A DNA stretch of 64,000 nucleotides, taken from a bacterium OM1 bin76 (GTDB taxonomy: Bacteria > Actinomycetota > Acidimicrobiia > Spongiisociales > ZC4RG35). Positions 24,697 to 32,837 of the stretch are shown here, piece after piece. The stretch is taken from assembly GCA_002238785.1 (NCBI GenBank), contig MPNA01000001.1:124001-188000 (forward strand), in the 5' to 3' direction. A model generated the notes under the pieces. It saw nothing but the letters and a program-made list of their open reading frames with translations, ran no database searches and was not told the DNA's origin. Made by a program: the position numbers and the translations under genes. How positions within the stretch are numbered: the stretch's first letter is position 1; every line of letters starts with the position of its first letter.

Positions 24697-25219
24697 CCAC
24701 TACCTCCGGTGCGGGTACCAGATCCGAGAGCGGGGGCAGATTGTGAAGGCTATCCAAACCCAACTTCTCCAAGAGCAGGTCGGTGGTGCCGTACAGAACC
24801 GGATAACCAGGAACCTGCAGACGGCCTACCACTTCGATCAGACCGGTTTTCTCCAGGGTGCGCAAAGGCGAGGAGGAGTCCACTCCCCGGATGTCATTGA
24901 TCTGGTTCCTGGAGACCGGCTGCCGATAGGCGATCACCGCCAGCACTTCCTGGGCCGCCGCAGAGAGTTTTCTGATCGGTCCCCGAGTCACGAAGCTCTC
25001 CACATAGCCGGACAATTCCCCACGGGTATACAGCCGCCATCCTCCCGCCACCTTCTCCAGGCACAGGCCCCGGTGAGGCGATTCCAAGCGATGAGACAGC
25101 GCCCCCAACTCAGACTCCACTTCACTCAAGGGAATCCCCAGGACTCTTGAAAGGCGCTTGGAGGACACCGGCGCATCCGCCACGAACAAGATGGCTTCCA
25201 AAGCGGCGGCAGACGTCAC
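24662..25219 (-). CDS. scpB: Segregation and condensation protein B
   Basis: A 185-residue double winged-helix protein that, with ScpA, forms the kleisin complex of bacterial condensin (SMC). It begins MTSAAALEAILFVADAPVSSKRL and contains LSAAAQEVLAVIAYRQPVSRNQIN and RTLEKTGLIEVVGRLQVPGYPVLYGTT, which are typical ScpB stretches. GTG start overlaps the scpA stop by 4 bases. Confidence 0.95.
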   Translation of the reverse strand: MTSAAALEAILFVADAPVSSKRLSRVLGIPLSEVESELGALSHRLESPHRGLCLEKVAGGWRLYTRGELSGYVESFVTRGPIRKLSAAAQEVLAVIAYRQPVSRNQINDIRGVDSSSPLRTLEKTGLIEVVGRLQVPGYPVLYGTTDLLLEKLGLDSLHNLPPLSDLVPAPEVVDEIAAATFVSG

Positions 25220-25980
25220 GCCAGGCCTTCCGGGGAGGCCATCATCGGCGCCGACGACAGGGTTGCCTGAATGCGGATGTCCTCCTGCGGCCCGGTTTGA
25301 GAGATCTGCAATCTTCCCTGGCGAGCCAATTCCAGTAACCCCATGAACCAGACCGCCTCTTCCACGCGGTCAGCGCAGTGTTGCGACAGGGCCTCGAAGG
25401 ACGACTCTCCGATTCTCCCCATCAGGCGCCACAGCCGGGTGGTCGCCTCTTCCACGGTGGGGATGTCCATGGCAAGATGGTCCAGGTCGGGCGTGGCGCT
25501 CTCCCTCCTCATCATGTCCCTGGCTAGTTCGGCCAGATTCCCCGGGTCCAGCCGGAAGGCCAATTCGGGAGTTGACCCCATACTCGACCAGTCCGGTCCC
25601 GCCTCCCGAGAACGCAAACCGGACCTTTCCTCCAGGCGATCGGCCAACGCCTGCACAGCCCCCTTAAAGGTGATATGGGCAAGCCGGTACCAAAGGTCCC
25701 GGTCAAGGTTCCTGACCGGCTCATCTTCGGACGACACCTGCTGGGCACCCAGCATCCTCCGTGCTTTCAGCCGACACAGCAATGCCAGCACCAACACGAA
25801 TTGGCTCACATGCTCCAAATCCACCGCGGCGCCCTCGGAAATCTCGGAGAGAAAGCTCTCCACCAAAGAGGAGAGGCTCAAGACCGAGGGATCGATCCGG
25901 TCCGCCACCACTAAGTCGTAGAAGAGGTCGATGGGCCCCTCATACGCCTCAGTGGAGATCTGATAACTTCCGGGCATCAA
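25216..25980 (-). CDS. scpA: Segregation and condensation protein A
   Basis: A 254-residue kleisin bridging SMC heads. The N-terminus YEGPIDLFYDLVVADRIDPS matches the ScpA hallmark F(E/D)GPLDLLLxLI, with YD in place of LL. It continues with VSQFVLVLALLCRLKARRML and a C-terminal winged helix (FEALSQHCADRVEEAVWFMGLLELARQGRL). In mycobacteria a ParA-like gene precedes scpA; here its place is taken by an HD-domain gene and a zinc-finger gene. Confidence 0.94.
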   Translation of the reverse strand: MMPGSYQISTEAYEGPIDLFYDLVVADRIDPSVLSLSSLVESFLSEISEGAAVDLEHVSQFVLVLALLCRLKARRMLGAQQVSSEDEPVRNLDRDLWYRLAHITFKGAVQALADRLEERSGLRSREAGPDWSSMGSTPELAFRLDPGNLAELARDMMRRESATPDLDHLAMDIPTVEEATTRLWRLMGRIGESSFEALSQHCADRVEEAVWFMGLLELARQGRLQISQTGPQEDIRIQATLSSAPMMASPEGLA

Positions 25981-26004
25981 CCGGGATGCTATCGAAGGTC
26001 CGTC

Positions 26005-26490
26005 CTATTTGGGAGGTTTGTCCGATTCGCGCAGGGCCTGCCACACCGCCGGTTCAATCTGCGGAGGGCGGGATGCGTGATGGGTGCGGGCAAACTCCAC
26101 CACCAAAGACTCTGCCCCCCAATCCGACAGTTCCTGCGAACCGATGGGACCGTGGTCGCGATAGGTCCGGGCCCGCGGCCACAGCGGCAGGTGCATGCGA
26201 ATGGCGACCGAGGCAAATACCCTGCCCAACAGCCCCAGGCGGGCGTGCCGTTTTCCGATGTCGTGGAGAAGTGCGGCCCGCACGGCGCTTCGGTTGGCAT
26301 CCAGAGCCGCATCCACCACTCGGGCGGCCGAATATCCGTGTCTTTGGTCGGCAATCGCCTGTTCGCAGAAGGCCGACCACTCGGGAGGAGTCAAGCGCTT
26401 CCTCACCCACATCCGTTCCCCCCCGCTCAGAGGTGAGGATCGAAACCCCTCCCGGTATCGCTTGGCAAGATGGACCCAGGTTCCCGGCAA
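26005..26490 (-). CDS. HD-domain phosphohydrolase-like protein
   Basis: A 161-residue protein with the HD metal site AALLHDIGKRHARLG and a later helix EFARTHHASRPPQIEPAVW, enough for a minimal HD domain. FCEQAIADQRHGYSAARVV supplies an upstream His. The likely start is TTG at 26490 (MPGTWVHLAKRYREGF) preceded by GAGAGGCG, with an ATG at 26412 as a shorter option. The substrate is unknown; no GGDEF, RelA or nucleotidyltransferase domain is attached. Confidence 0.75.
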   Translation of the reverse strand: MPGTWVHLAKRYREGFRSSPLSGGERMWVRKRLTPPEWSAFCEQAIADQRHGYSAARVVDAALDANRSAVRAALLHDIGKRHARLGLLGRVFASVAIRMHLPLWPRARTYRDHGPIGSQELSDWGAESLVVEFARTHHASRPPQIEPAVWQALRESDKPPK

Positions 26491-26496
26491 CGCCTC

Positions 26497-26847
26497 TCAG
26501 CCCCGGGACGACTTGCAGGCCACGCAGTAGACCGATGCCGGGCGAAACTCCAACCGAGCCGCTGGGATCGGCTCTCCGCAACGGACGCATGATCCATACT
26601 GGCCGTCATCGATCCTCGACAGGGCCCGATCCACCGAGTCCAGCTTCTTCTTGAGCGCTCGGATCACGCCGAGACGCTCGGTGCGTTCTGCAGTGATAGC
26701 CGGGGCGTCGGAAAATCCGTCGCCCTGGTTGAGGCCAGCCCGCAATTCCCCGGTCTCGGTGGCGCCCAACTCGTTCAGTTGGTGCACCAGTCCTTCCCGG
26801 TCGGTCGTCAAGGCAGCCTTGGCTTGGGTAAGGTCGGTCTCGTTCAT
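26497..26847 (-). CDS. DksA/TraR-type C4 zinc finger protein
   Basis: A 116-residue protein with a helical N-terminal hairpin and a C-terminal zinc finger CVRCGEPIPAARLEFRPAS followed by VYCVACK, giving the CxxC-x17-CxxC pattern of the DksA/TraR family. RALSRIDDGQYGSCVRCG is the classic lead-in. The coiled-coil tip acidic residues used by DksA to reach the RNA polymerase active site cannot be judged reliably by eye. Its start overlaps the xerD stop. Confidence 0.85.
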   Translation of the reverse strand: MNETDLTQAKAALTTDREGLVHQLNELGATETGELRAGLNQGDGFSDAPAITAERTERLGVIRALKKKLDSVDRALSRIDDGQYGSCVRCGEPIPAARLEFRPASVYCVACKSSRG

Positions 26848-27722
26848 CGGCTCCTAGGGTGGGATAGTAGGTATACCTCGTGCAAATAACCTGGGGAAAT
26901 GCGGGTATAAACCTCGGTGGTCGAAAGGCTAGCGTGGCCCAGCATCTCCTGCACGGCCCGAAGATCCGCTCCGCCCTCAACCATGTGAGTAGCCGCAGAG
27001 TGCCTCAGAACGTGGGGTGAGACCCGGTCAGACGGAATCCCGGCCCGCTCTGCTGCCTTCTTAACGACCCCCCAGGCGCCGATTCTGGTGAGGCGAGTGC
27101 CCCGCAGATTCAGAAAGACCGCATCGGTCCTGCCCCTGGCAAGTTCCAACCGGTCCACAAGCCAATTGTTGACGGCTCGCCGCGCCGCATCGCCCAATAA
27201 CGTGATCCTTTGACGAGAACCCTTCCCCGTGACCAGGGCAATTCCATCCTCCACGTCAAGATGGACCAGATCCAATCCCACCGCCTCACTCACCCGACAG
27301 CCCGTGCTGTACAGGAATTCCAAGAGGGCGGCGTCCCGACGACCTCCCGCGGTGGTTACCGCAGGGGAATCCAGCAATGCGAACACCTCATGGGTGGCCA
27401 GTGCCTTGGGAAGGCGTTGCGGTTGCTTCGGCGCCGCGATGCCGACAGTGGGGTCGGCCACCTCCTCCTCTTCATGCAAGAAGCGGTGGTAACCCTTCAC
27501 TGCCGCGAGTTTCCGGGCCACCGATCCTGGAGAGAGGCCCACGTCGGCCAGCCACTCCAGGTACTTTCCCACCCGGGCCGGACCGAACTCGTTCTCACCC
27601 ACGAACTGCAGGTATTGTCGGAGGTCTCGCCGGTATGCCGTGACGGTGTTGTGCGCAAGACCCCTCTCATAAGCCAGAGAAGCAAGGTATTCCTCCAGCC
27701 TCGAGTGCGAATCGAAAGCCAT
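26844..27722 (-). CDS. xerD: Tyrosine recombinase XerD
   Basis: A 292-residue site-specific recombinase that resolves chromosome dimers at dif. It has an N-terminal SAM-like core-binding domain (YLASLAYERGLAHNTVTAYRRDL) and the catalytic domain with STGCRVSEAVGLDL (first Arg), HVLRHSAATHMVEGG (His-x-x-Arg) and GHASLSTTEVYTRISP (His and nucleophile Tyr). The order pyrG-nudix-xerD-scpA-scpB matches mycobacteria and supports XerD instead of a phage integrase. Confidence 0.92.
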   Translation of the reverse strand: MAFDSHSRLEEYLASLAYERGLAHNTVTAYRRDLRQYLQFVGENEFGPARVGKYLEWLADVGLSPGSVARKLAAVKGYHRFLHEEEEVADPTVGIAAPKQPQRLPKALATHEVFALLDSPAVTTAGGRRDAALLEFLYSTGCRVSEAVGLDLVHLDVEDGIALVTGKGSRQRITLLGDAARRAVNNWLVDRLELARGRTDAVFLNLRGTRLTRIGAWGVVKKAAERAGIPSDRVSPHVLRHSAATHMVEGGADLRAVQEMLGHASLSTTEVYTRISPGYLHEVYLLSHPRSR

Positions 27723-27891
27723 CTCCTCAATTATTCAGGAGCCCGCCTTGGTTACGGGGGATTAACTCGAATAGGACCATGCGGCGCAAGCGTCGCTGGC
27801 ACTCAGACCATCCGGGAGGTGAAAACCCAGGGTCGCATTCCTTTCCTCTTGAAGGCGGCCAGGGCAAGATTCCTGGAGACAACGACCCTCG

Positions 27892-28434
27892 TCAACCTCG
27901 TTCCTTGGTGCGACCGACCCAACGCAGTAGCGCCACCACCGTCTTGGCATCGCGGATCTTTCCTGATTCGATCATCCCCAATGCCTCATCGACCCCCACC
28001 CGGACCACCTGGGCGAACCGTTCCTCGACGCCGTCGGGGCTTCGCTCTCCCTGCGTCAATCCTTCCGCCGCAAACAATCTGATCCGCTCGTCGGTATAAC
28101 CGGGGGAGGGAAGGATCTCCCCCAGGTCTGTAATTCGCTTGGCCGAAAGGCCCGTCTCCTCCCAAAGCTCTCGCCGGGCGGCATCGAGGAGCGAGGCTTC
28201 ATCCTCCTCGATCTTTCCGGCCGGAATTTCCAGTACATCTTCCTCCACCGCGGCCCGGTATTGGCGGATCAAGGTGATTTCCTCTCCCCACACCGGCAGT
28301 ATCCCCACTCCTCCCCGGTGGCGGATCACATCCCGGACAACCGCGGTCCCATCTCCGGCCAGCAGGTGCAGACGCTGGTAGTCGAGAATTCTCCCCCGAC
28401 CAACCGTGCGAACTCCGAGCAGTCGGAAGCTCAC
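27892..28434 (-). CDS. Nudix hydrolase, probable ADP-ribose pyrophosphatase
   Basis: A 180-residue Nudix enzyme. The Nudix box is visible as [20 protein letters not shown] followed by ETGLSAKRI, and [18 protein letters not shown] supplies the downstream Glu region common to ADP-ribose pyrophosphatases. It begins with GTG overlapping the pyrG stop (GTGA, 28431-28434). Position between pyrG and xerD is the same as in mycobacteria. Confidence 0.9.
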   Translation of the reverse strand: MSFRLLGVRTVGRGRILDYQRLHLLAGDGTAVVRDVIRHRGGVGILPVWGEEITLIRQYRAAVEEDVLEIPAGKIEEDEASLLDAARRELWEETGLSAKRITDLGEILPSPGYTDERIRLFAAEGLTQGERSPDGVEERFAQVVRVGVDEALGMIESGKIRDAKTVVALLRWVGRTKERG

Positions 28435-30083
28435 CGTTGACCGAAGGTGACTTCCTCCACGGGCACAGAATCCGTCTCCCTTTGGAGGCGACGTTCCACC
28501 GCCTTCTCCATGAACCCTGCGAAGAGCGGATGGGGCTGGTCGGGACGGGAGAGGAACTCGGGATGAGCCTGGGTGGCAACGAAGAACGGGTGAGTGGGGA
28601 GTTCGATGAACTCCACCAGAACACCGTCGGGAGACGTGCCGGACATCACCATTCCCCCGTCCGTCAACGCCTTTCGGTACCGGGGATTCACCTCCCAGCG
28701 ATGCCGGTGACGCTCGTATACCAGGTCCGACTGATAGAGTTCCCGCACCAGCGTCCCGCTGGCGAGACTGGCCGGATACAGGCCCAATCGCATCGTCCCC
28801 CCCTTGTCCTCCACCCCCTCCTGGCTGGGCATCAGATCAATCACCGGGTGGGGGCTGTCGGCATTGAACTCGGTGCTGTTGGCGTGAGTCAGCTTCAGCC
28901 GATTGCGGGCAAATTCGATCACCGCGCACTGCAAACCCAAACACAACCCCAAGAAAGGCAACCCGGACTGACGGGCATAGCCGATCGCCGCGATCTTCCC
29001 TTCGATACCCCGACTTCCGAAGCCCCCCGGAACCACGATCCCGTCCAGGTCTGCCAACACCCCGGGAACCAGCATCCCGGTGAGGTTCTCCGACAGGATC
29101 CACTCTACGTCGAGATTCCTGCCGGCGCCCGCCGCGGCATGTCGGAGGGCTTCCACCACCGAGGCGTAGGCATCGGGAAGATCCACATACTTTCCAACCA
29201 TCCCTATTCTCACCGGCTCGGAAGCCGAGTCCATCCTGGACAGCATTTCCCGCCACCGGTCCAGGGACGGCCGCAGCGTGTGGAGCGAGAGCCGCTCGCA
29301 GATCACCTCGTCCAACCCCTGCTCCTGTAGCAGCAACGGCATCCGGTAGATATTGTCGGTGTCCGCGGCGCTGATAACTGCTTTGGGCTTCACGTCGCAG
29401 AACAGGCTGATCTTGTTGCGGATGGCTTCATCTATCTGCTGTTCAGAACGGACCACGATCACATCCGGAGCGATGCCCTTGGAACGCAACTCGGCCACCG
29501 AGTGCTGGGTTGGCTTGGTCTTCATCTCTTCGGAAGTCTTCAAAAATGGCGCCAGGGTGACATGAATGTAGGCGATGTTGTCCAGACCCATTTCCTTGCC
29601 GAACTGCCGGATGGCCTCCAGGAATGGAAGGCTCTCTATATCGCCGACCGTTCCGCCCACCTCGGTGATCACCACATCGGCGTTGGACTCCTCACCCAGC
29701 CGATGTATCCGTGACTTGATCTCGTTGGTGATGTGGGGAATGACCTGCACGGTGTCACCCAGGTAGGCGCCCCGGCGTTCCTTCCTGATCACGGCCAGGT
29801 ACACCGAACCCGAGGTGACATTGGAGAGTTGGCGCAGGTGCTCGCCGGTGAACCGCTCGTAGTGACCCAGGTCCAGGTCGGTCTCTCCCCCGTCGTCCGT
29901 GACGAACACCTCCCCGTGTTGGAACGGGTTCATGGTGCCCGGGTCGACGTTTATGTAGGGATCAAGCTTTTGGATCACCACCTGCAGGCCTCGGCTCTTC
30001 AGCAACCGTCCCAGAGAAGCTGCCGTGATGCCCTTTCCGAGACTCGAAACCACCCCTCCAGTGATGAACACGTAACGTGTCAT
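28431..30083 (-). CDS. pyrG: CTP synthase
   Basis: PyrG aminates UTP to CTP with glutamine. The 550-residue enzyme has the synthetase domain ([39 protein letters not shown]) and the class I glutaminase domain ([19 protein letters not shown] with the catalytic Cys, and a C-terminal [14 protein letters not shown] with His and Glu). Full length, no oddities. It opens the run that leads to xerD; its ATG is 45 bases after the stop of the acyl-CoA ligase gene. Confidence 0.97.
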   Translation of the reverse strand: MTRYVFITGGVVSSLGKGITAASLGRLLKSRGLQVVIQKLDPYINVDPGTMNPFQHGEVFVTDDGGETDLDLGHYERFTGEHLRQLSNVTSGSVYLAVIRKERRGAYLGDTVQVIPHITNEIKSRIHRLGEESNADVVITEVGGTVGDIESLPFLEAIRQFGKEMGLDNIAYIHVTLAPFLKTSEEMKTKPTQHSVAELRSKGIAPDVIVVRSEQQIDEAIRNKISLFCDVKPKAVISAADTDNIYRMPLLLQEQGLDEVICERLSLHTLRPSLDRWREMLSRMDSASEPVRIGMVGKYVDLPDAYASVVEALRHAAAGAGRNLDVEWILSENLTGMLVPGVLADLDGIVVPGGFGSRGIEGKIAAIGYARQSGLPFLGLCLGLQCAVIEFARNRLKLTHANSTEFNADSPHPVIDLMPSQEGVEDKGGTMRLGLYPASLASGTLVRELYQSDLVYERHRHRWEVNPRYRKALTDGGMVMSGTSPDGVLVEFIELPTHPFFVATQAHPEFLSRPDQPHPLFAGFMEKAVERRLQRETDSVPVEEVTFGQR

Positions 30084-30128
30084 GGTCGAGGCTCGGTTTT
30101 CTTGGCCACGAAGGCCAAATTACCACGA

Positions 30129-31736
30129 TCAGTTGACTTTCTTGCTCTTTCCTTCCCACAGGTCCTGTCTCAGCACGTACTTTTGGACCTTTCCCGTGGA
30201 GGTCTTGGGTAGTGCCGGCATGATTTCCACCACATCGGGAGCCTTGAAATGAGCAAGACAGTCCCGAACATGGGTGATGATCTCCCCCGGTTCGGCGGTT
30301 TGCCCCTCTTTCAGCACCACGTACGCCTTGGGGCGCTCTCCCCAGTATTCGTGTGGCATGGCCACCACCGCTCCCTCCAGCACCGCCGGATGGCTGACCA
30401 CCGCCTGCTCGACCTCGATGGTGGAGATGTTCTCGCCGCCGGAGATGATGATGTCCTTGGCGCGGTCCCGCAGTTCTATGTAGCCATCCGGATGCCATAC
30501 GGCCAGGTCGCCGGAGTGGAACCACCCTCCCCGGAAGGCCTCCTCGGTGGCGGCGGGATTGTCGTAGTAGCCGGACATGACGATGTTGCCCCGCATCACC
30601 ACCTCTCCCATCGTCTCGCCATCTCGGGGAATGTCGTTCATCTGGGCGTCCACCACCCGGATGGGGTCGGCGCCCACCATCGCAACTCCCTGGCGGGCCA
30701 TGAGGCGAGCCCGTTCCTCGGTTGACCTGCGGACCCAGTCCGCCTGGGTCTCGCAGACCGTGTAGGGACCGTAAGTCTCGGTCAGCCCGTAGACATGCAC
30801 GACCCTGGCGCCAAGTTCCTCCATCTGACCGATGATGGTGGGACTGGGCGGGGCGCCCGCAGTGGTGACAGTCAGGGGAGCATCCAGGCGCCGGGCGGAG
30901 GGGTGGTTGGCCATGCCCACCAGTACGGTGGGCGCTCCGTTGAGGTGGCTGATCCCCTCGCTCTCGATGAGACTCCAGATCCGATCGGGCCGCACCGCCC
31001 GCAGGCACACATGGCGGCCTCCCACGGCGGTCACCCCCCAGGTGGTACACCATCCATTGCAGTGGAACATGGGCAGGGTCCACAGATAGACCGAGTCGCG
31101 GTTGAATCCGGAGTGCACCACTTCGCACATGGCGTTCAAATAGGCGCCCCGGTGGGTGTACATGACACCCTTGGGTCGGCCGGTGGTGCCCGAGGTGTAG
31201 TTGATGGAGATGGTGCGGAACTCGTCGTCGACTCGCCACGGCAGGGGATCGATGCTTCCGCGTGCCAGGAAGTCCTCATAGGAGGTGGAGTCGACCTCCG
31301 ATGGGATGCCCAACTCGTCGATGGTGATCACTTCTCCCAGATCCGGGCAGTCGCCCAGGTGCGGAACGGCGGCGGGGAGAAGTTCGGTGTCCACCACCAA
31401 GGCCTTGGCGCCGGAGTGCGACAGGATGTAGGCGATCTCCGGACCCGACAAACGGGTGTTGATCGCCACCAGGACCGCCTTGGCGAGGGGCACCCCGAAG
31501 TGGGCGATGAGCATCTGCGGAATGTTGGGACACAGGTAGGCGACGCGGTCTCCAGGGCCGATTCCCGAAGCTTCCAGCGCCCTTGCCAACCGGGTGGCGT
31601 GATCGGCCATCTCCTGATAGGTGATCCGCTGCGACCCGTGCACTATGGCGGTGTGGTCGCCGAACACCTGGGCGGAGCGTTCCAGGTAGAGAAGAGGTGT
31701 GAGGAGGGTCTCGTCAACCCGCGGGGGATTGCTCAA
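30129..31736 (-). CDS. Acyl-CoA synthetase (AMP-binding family)
   Basis: A 535-residue ANL-superfamily ligase that should activate a carboxylic acid to its CoA thioester through an acyl-AMP. Motifs: INYTSGTTGRPKGVMYTHRG (P-loop), VHVYGLTETYGPYTVCE, RGGWFHSGDLAVWHPDGYIE (A8 hinge), and LPKTSTGKVQKYVLRQ with the catalytic lysine near the C-terminus. It resembles the medium/long-chain fatty-acid or acrylate-type ligases; chain length cannot be told. It overlaps the downstream-located crotonase gene by 4 bases, so the two probably act in one acyl-CoA pathway. Confidence 0.9.
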   Translation of the reverse strand: MSNPPRVDETLLTPLLYLERSAQVFGDHTAIVHGSQRITYQEMADHATRLARALEASGIGPGDRVAYLCPNIPQMLIAHFGVPLAKAVLVAINTRLSGPEIAYILSHSGAKALVVDTELLPAAVPHLGDCPDLGEVITIDELGIPSEVDSTSYEDFLARGSIDPLPWRVDDEFRTISINYTSGTTGRPKGVMYTHRGAYLNAMCEVVHSGFNRDSVYLWTLPMFHCNGWCTTWGVTAVGGRHVCLRAVRPDRIWSLIESEGISHLNGAPTVLVGMANHPSARRLDAPLTVTTAGAPPSPTIIGQMEELGARVVHVYGLTETYGPYTVCETQADWVRRSTEERARLMARQGVAMVGADPIRVVDAQMNDIPRDGETMGEVVMRGNIVMSGYYDNPAATEEAFRGGWFHSGDLAVWHPDGYIELRDRAKDIIISGGENISTIEVEQAVVSHPAVLEGAVVAMPHEYWGERPKAYVVLKEGQTAEPGEIITHVRDCLAHFKAPDVVEIMPALPKTSTGKVQKYVLRQDLWEGKSKKVN

Positions 31737-32497
31737 CTACCGCTCCAAACCGGGGTCCGCTTCTCTACGAACGCTCCCATCCCTTCCTGGGCATCGTTCA
31801 TGGCGGCGTTAGCCACCATCACTCGCTTGGTATAGCCGTAGGCGTCCTCTTCGGCCATCTCCACCTGCTGGTAGAAGGCGGCCTTGCCAAGGCCCACCAC
31901 CGCCGGGCTGGACTTGGTGATTCGCGCCAGCAGGGCGTCGAGGGTGCCATCCAGTTCAGCCGGGCTCACTACCCGGTTCACCAATCCCCACTCCCGGGCT
32001 GTCAACGCGTCGATCGGCTCACCGGTGAGCAGCATCTCCAATGCCCTCTTGCGCCCCACTGCCCGACTCAACGGGACCATGGGAGTGGAGCAGAACAGCC
32101 CGATCTTCACTCCCGGAGTGGCGAAGGTTGCCGTGTCCACTGCGACCGCCAGGTCGCAGGAGGCCACCAACTGGCATCCGGCCGCGTAGGCCGGACCGTG
32201 CACCCGGGCAACAACGGGCTGGGGAATGTGGTGGACGGTGAGCATCATCTCGGTGCAGATGTCGAACAACTCCTCCACGAAACCGGGAGCCGGGTCGATC
32301 ATCTCTTTCAAGTCATGACCGGCCGAGAAAACCGGTCCCTCTCCAGCGATGACCACGGCCTGACAATCCGAGTCAAGGTTGTTCAGCGCTTCGATCACCT
32401 GCTTGATGGTCTCCATACCCAGGGGATTGCGGCGCCGAGCATCATTGAGAATGATCCGGGTAACCGGCGGTTCGCTTTTAACTAGTACAAAACTCAT
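31733..32497 (-). CDS. Crotonase-fold protein, ECHDC3-like
   Basis: A 254-residue member of the enoyl-CoA hydratase superfamily. CoA and oxyanion elements are present (FSAGHDLKEM, AAGCQLVASCDLAVAV), but the two catalytic glutamates of true enoyl-CoA hydratase are replaced: Q in AGCQLV and G in ATPGVKIGLFCSTP. The ATPGVKIGLFCSTP, TGEPIDALTAREWGLV and terminal EKRTPVWS stretches match the ECHDC3 subgroup, whose reaction is not settled. Coupled to the acyl-CoA ligase gene by a 4-base overlap, it is probably involved in acyl-CoA handling without classical hydratase activity. Confidence 0.88.
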   Translation of the reverse strand: MSFVLVKSEPPVTRIILNDARRRNPLGMETIKQVIEALNNLDSDCQAVVIAGEGPVFSAGHDLKEMIDPAPGFVEELFDICTEMMLTVHHIPQPVVARVHGPAYAAGCQLVASCDLAVAVDTATFATPGVKIGLFCSTPMVPLSRAVGRKRALEMLLTGEPIDALTAREWGLVNRVVSPAELDGTLDALLARITKSSPAVVGLGKAAFYQQVEMAEEDAYGYTKRVMVANAAMNDAQEGMGAFVEKRTPVWSGS

Positions 32498-32565
32498 GTC
32501 CCTCAGAATAGACGTTTGCTTCCAGGAACTCCCCTACAGTGAGATGCATCTACCGACAGTCGAGC

Positions 32566-32805
32566 AGACCCGGAGTTCACTGCGGTGGCAGCACGGTCGT
32601 TGCATAGCTGCGGGTTACGAACCGACCGCACCGTCGCCTGTTGGGAAACAACGACGAGGGCGAGGCCAACCCACCGCAGGGGACTTTCAATGCCATCACC
32701 GCCGGTTGGGACTACACATGCGGGCGGGATGCCGACGGCAAGGTCACCTGCTGGGGCCTTGGACTCATCATCCCCCCACCCGACGGCGTGCTAATCCGGC
32801 CATAG
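32566..32805 (+). pseudogene. Remnant of an RCC1-like repeat protein gene
   Basis: Between the crotonase gene and recN the plus strand encodes, in one frame, FTAVAARSLHSCGLRTDRTV then ACW; in the next frame come GNNDEGEANPPQGTFNAITA and GWDYTCGRDADGKVTCWG, then a stop at 32803-32805. Joined, these give two blades of the SCGLRTDGTVxCWGxN type repeat common in secreted actinobacterial RCC1-like propeller proteins. The join needs one extra G near 32643 (TGTTGGGAAAC should be TGTTGGGGAAAC), so the frame is broken by a single base. No start, signal peptide or further repeats remain, hence a decayed fragment and not a sequencing slip in a whole gene. Confidence 0.7.
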
Positions 32806-32837
32806 CACCCGGGGCAAGACCCGCCGGAGAAACATCG

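Noticed and set aside
29962-31239. 425-codon minus-strand frame in another phase of the acyl-CoA ligase gene
   Set aside because: Same-strand frame shadow; the ligase frame carries all catalytic motifs.
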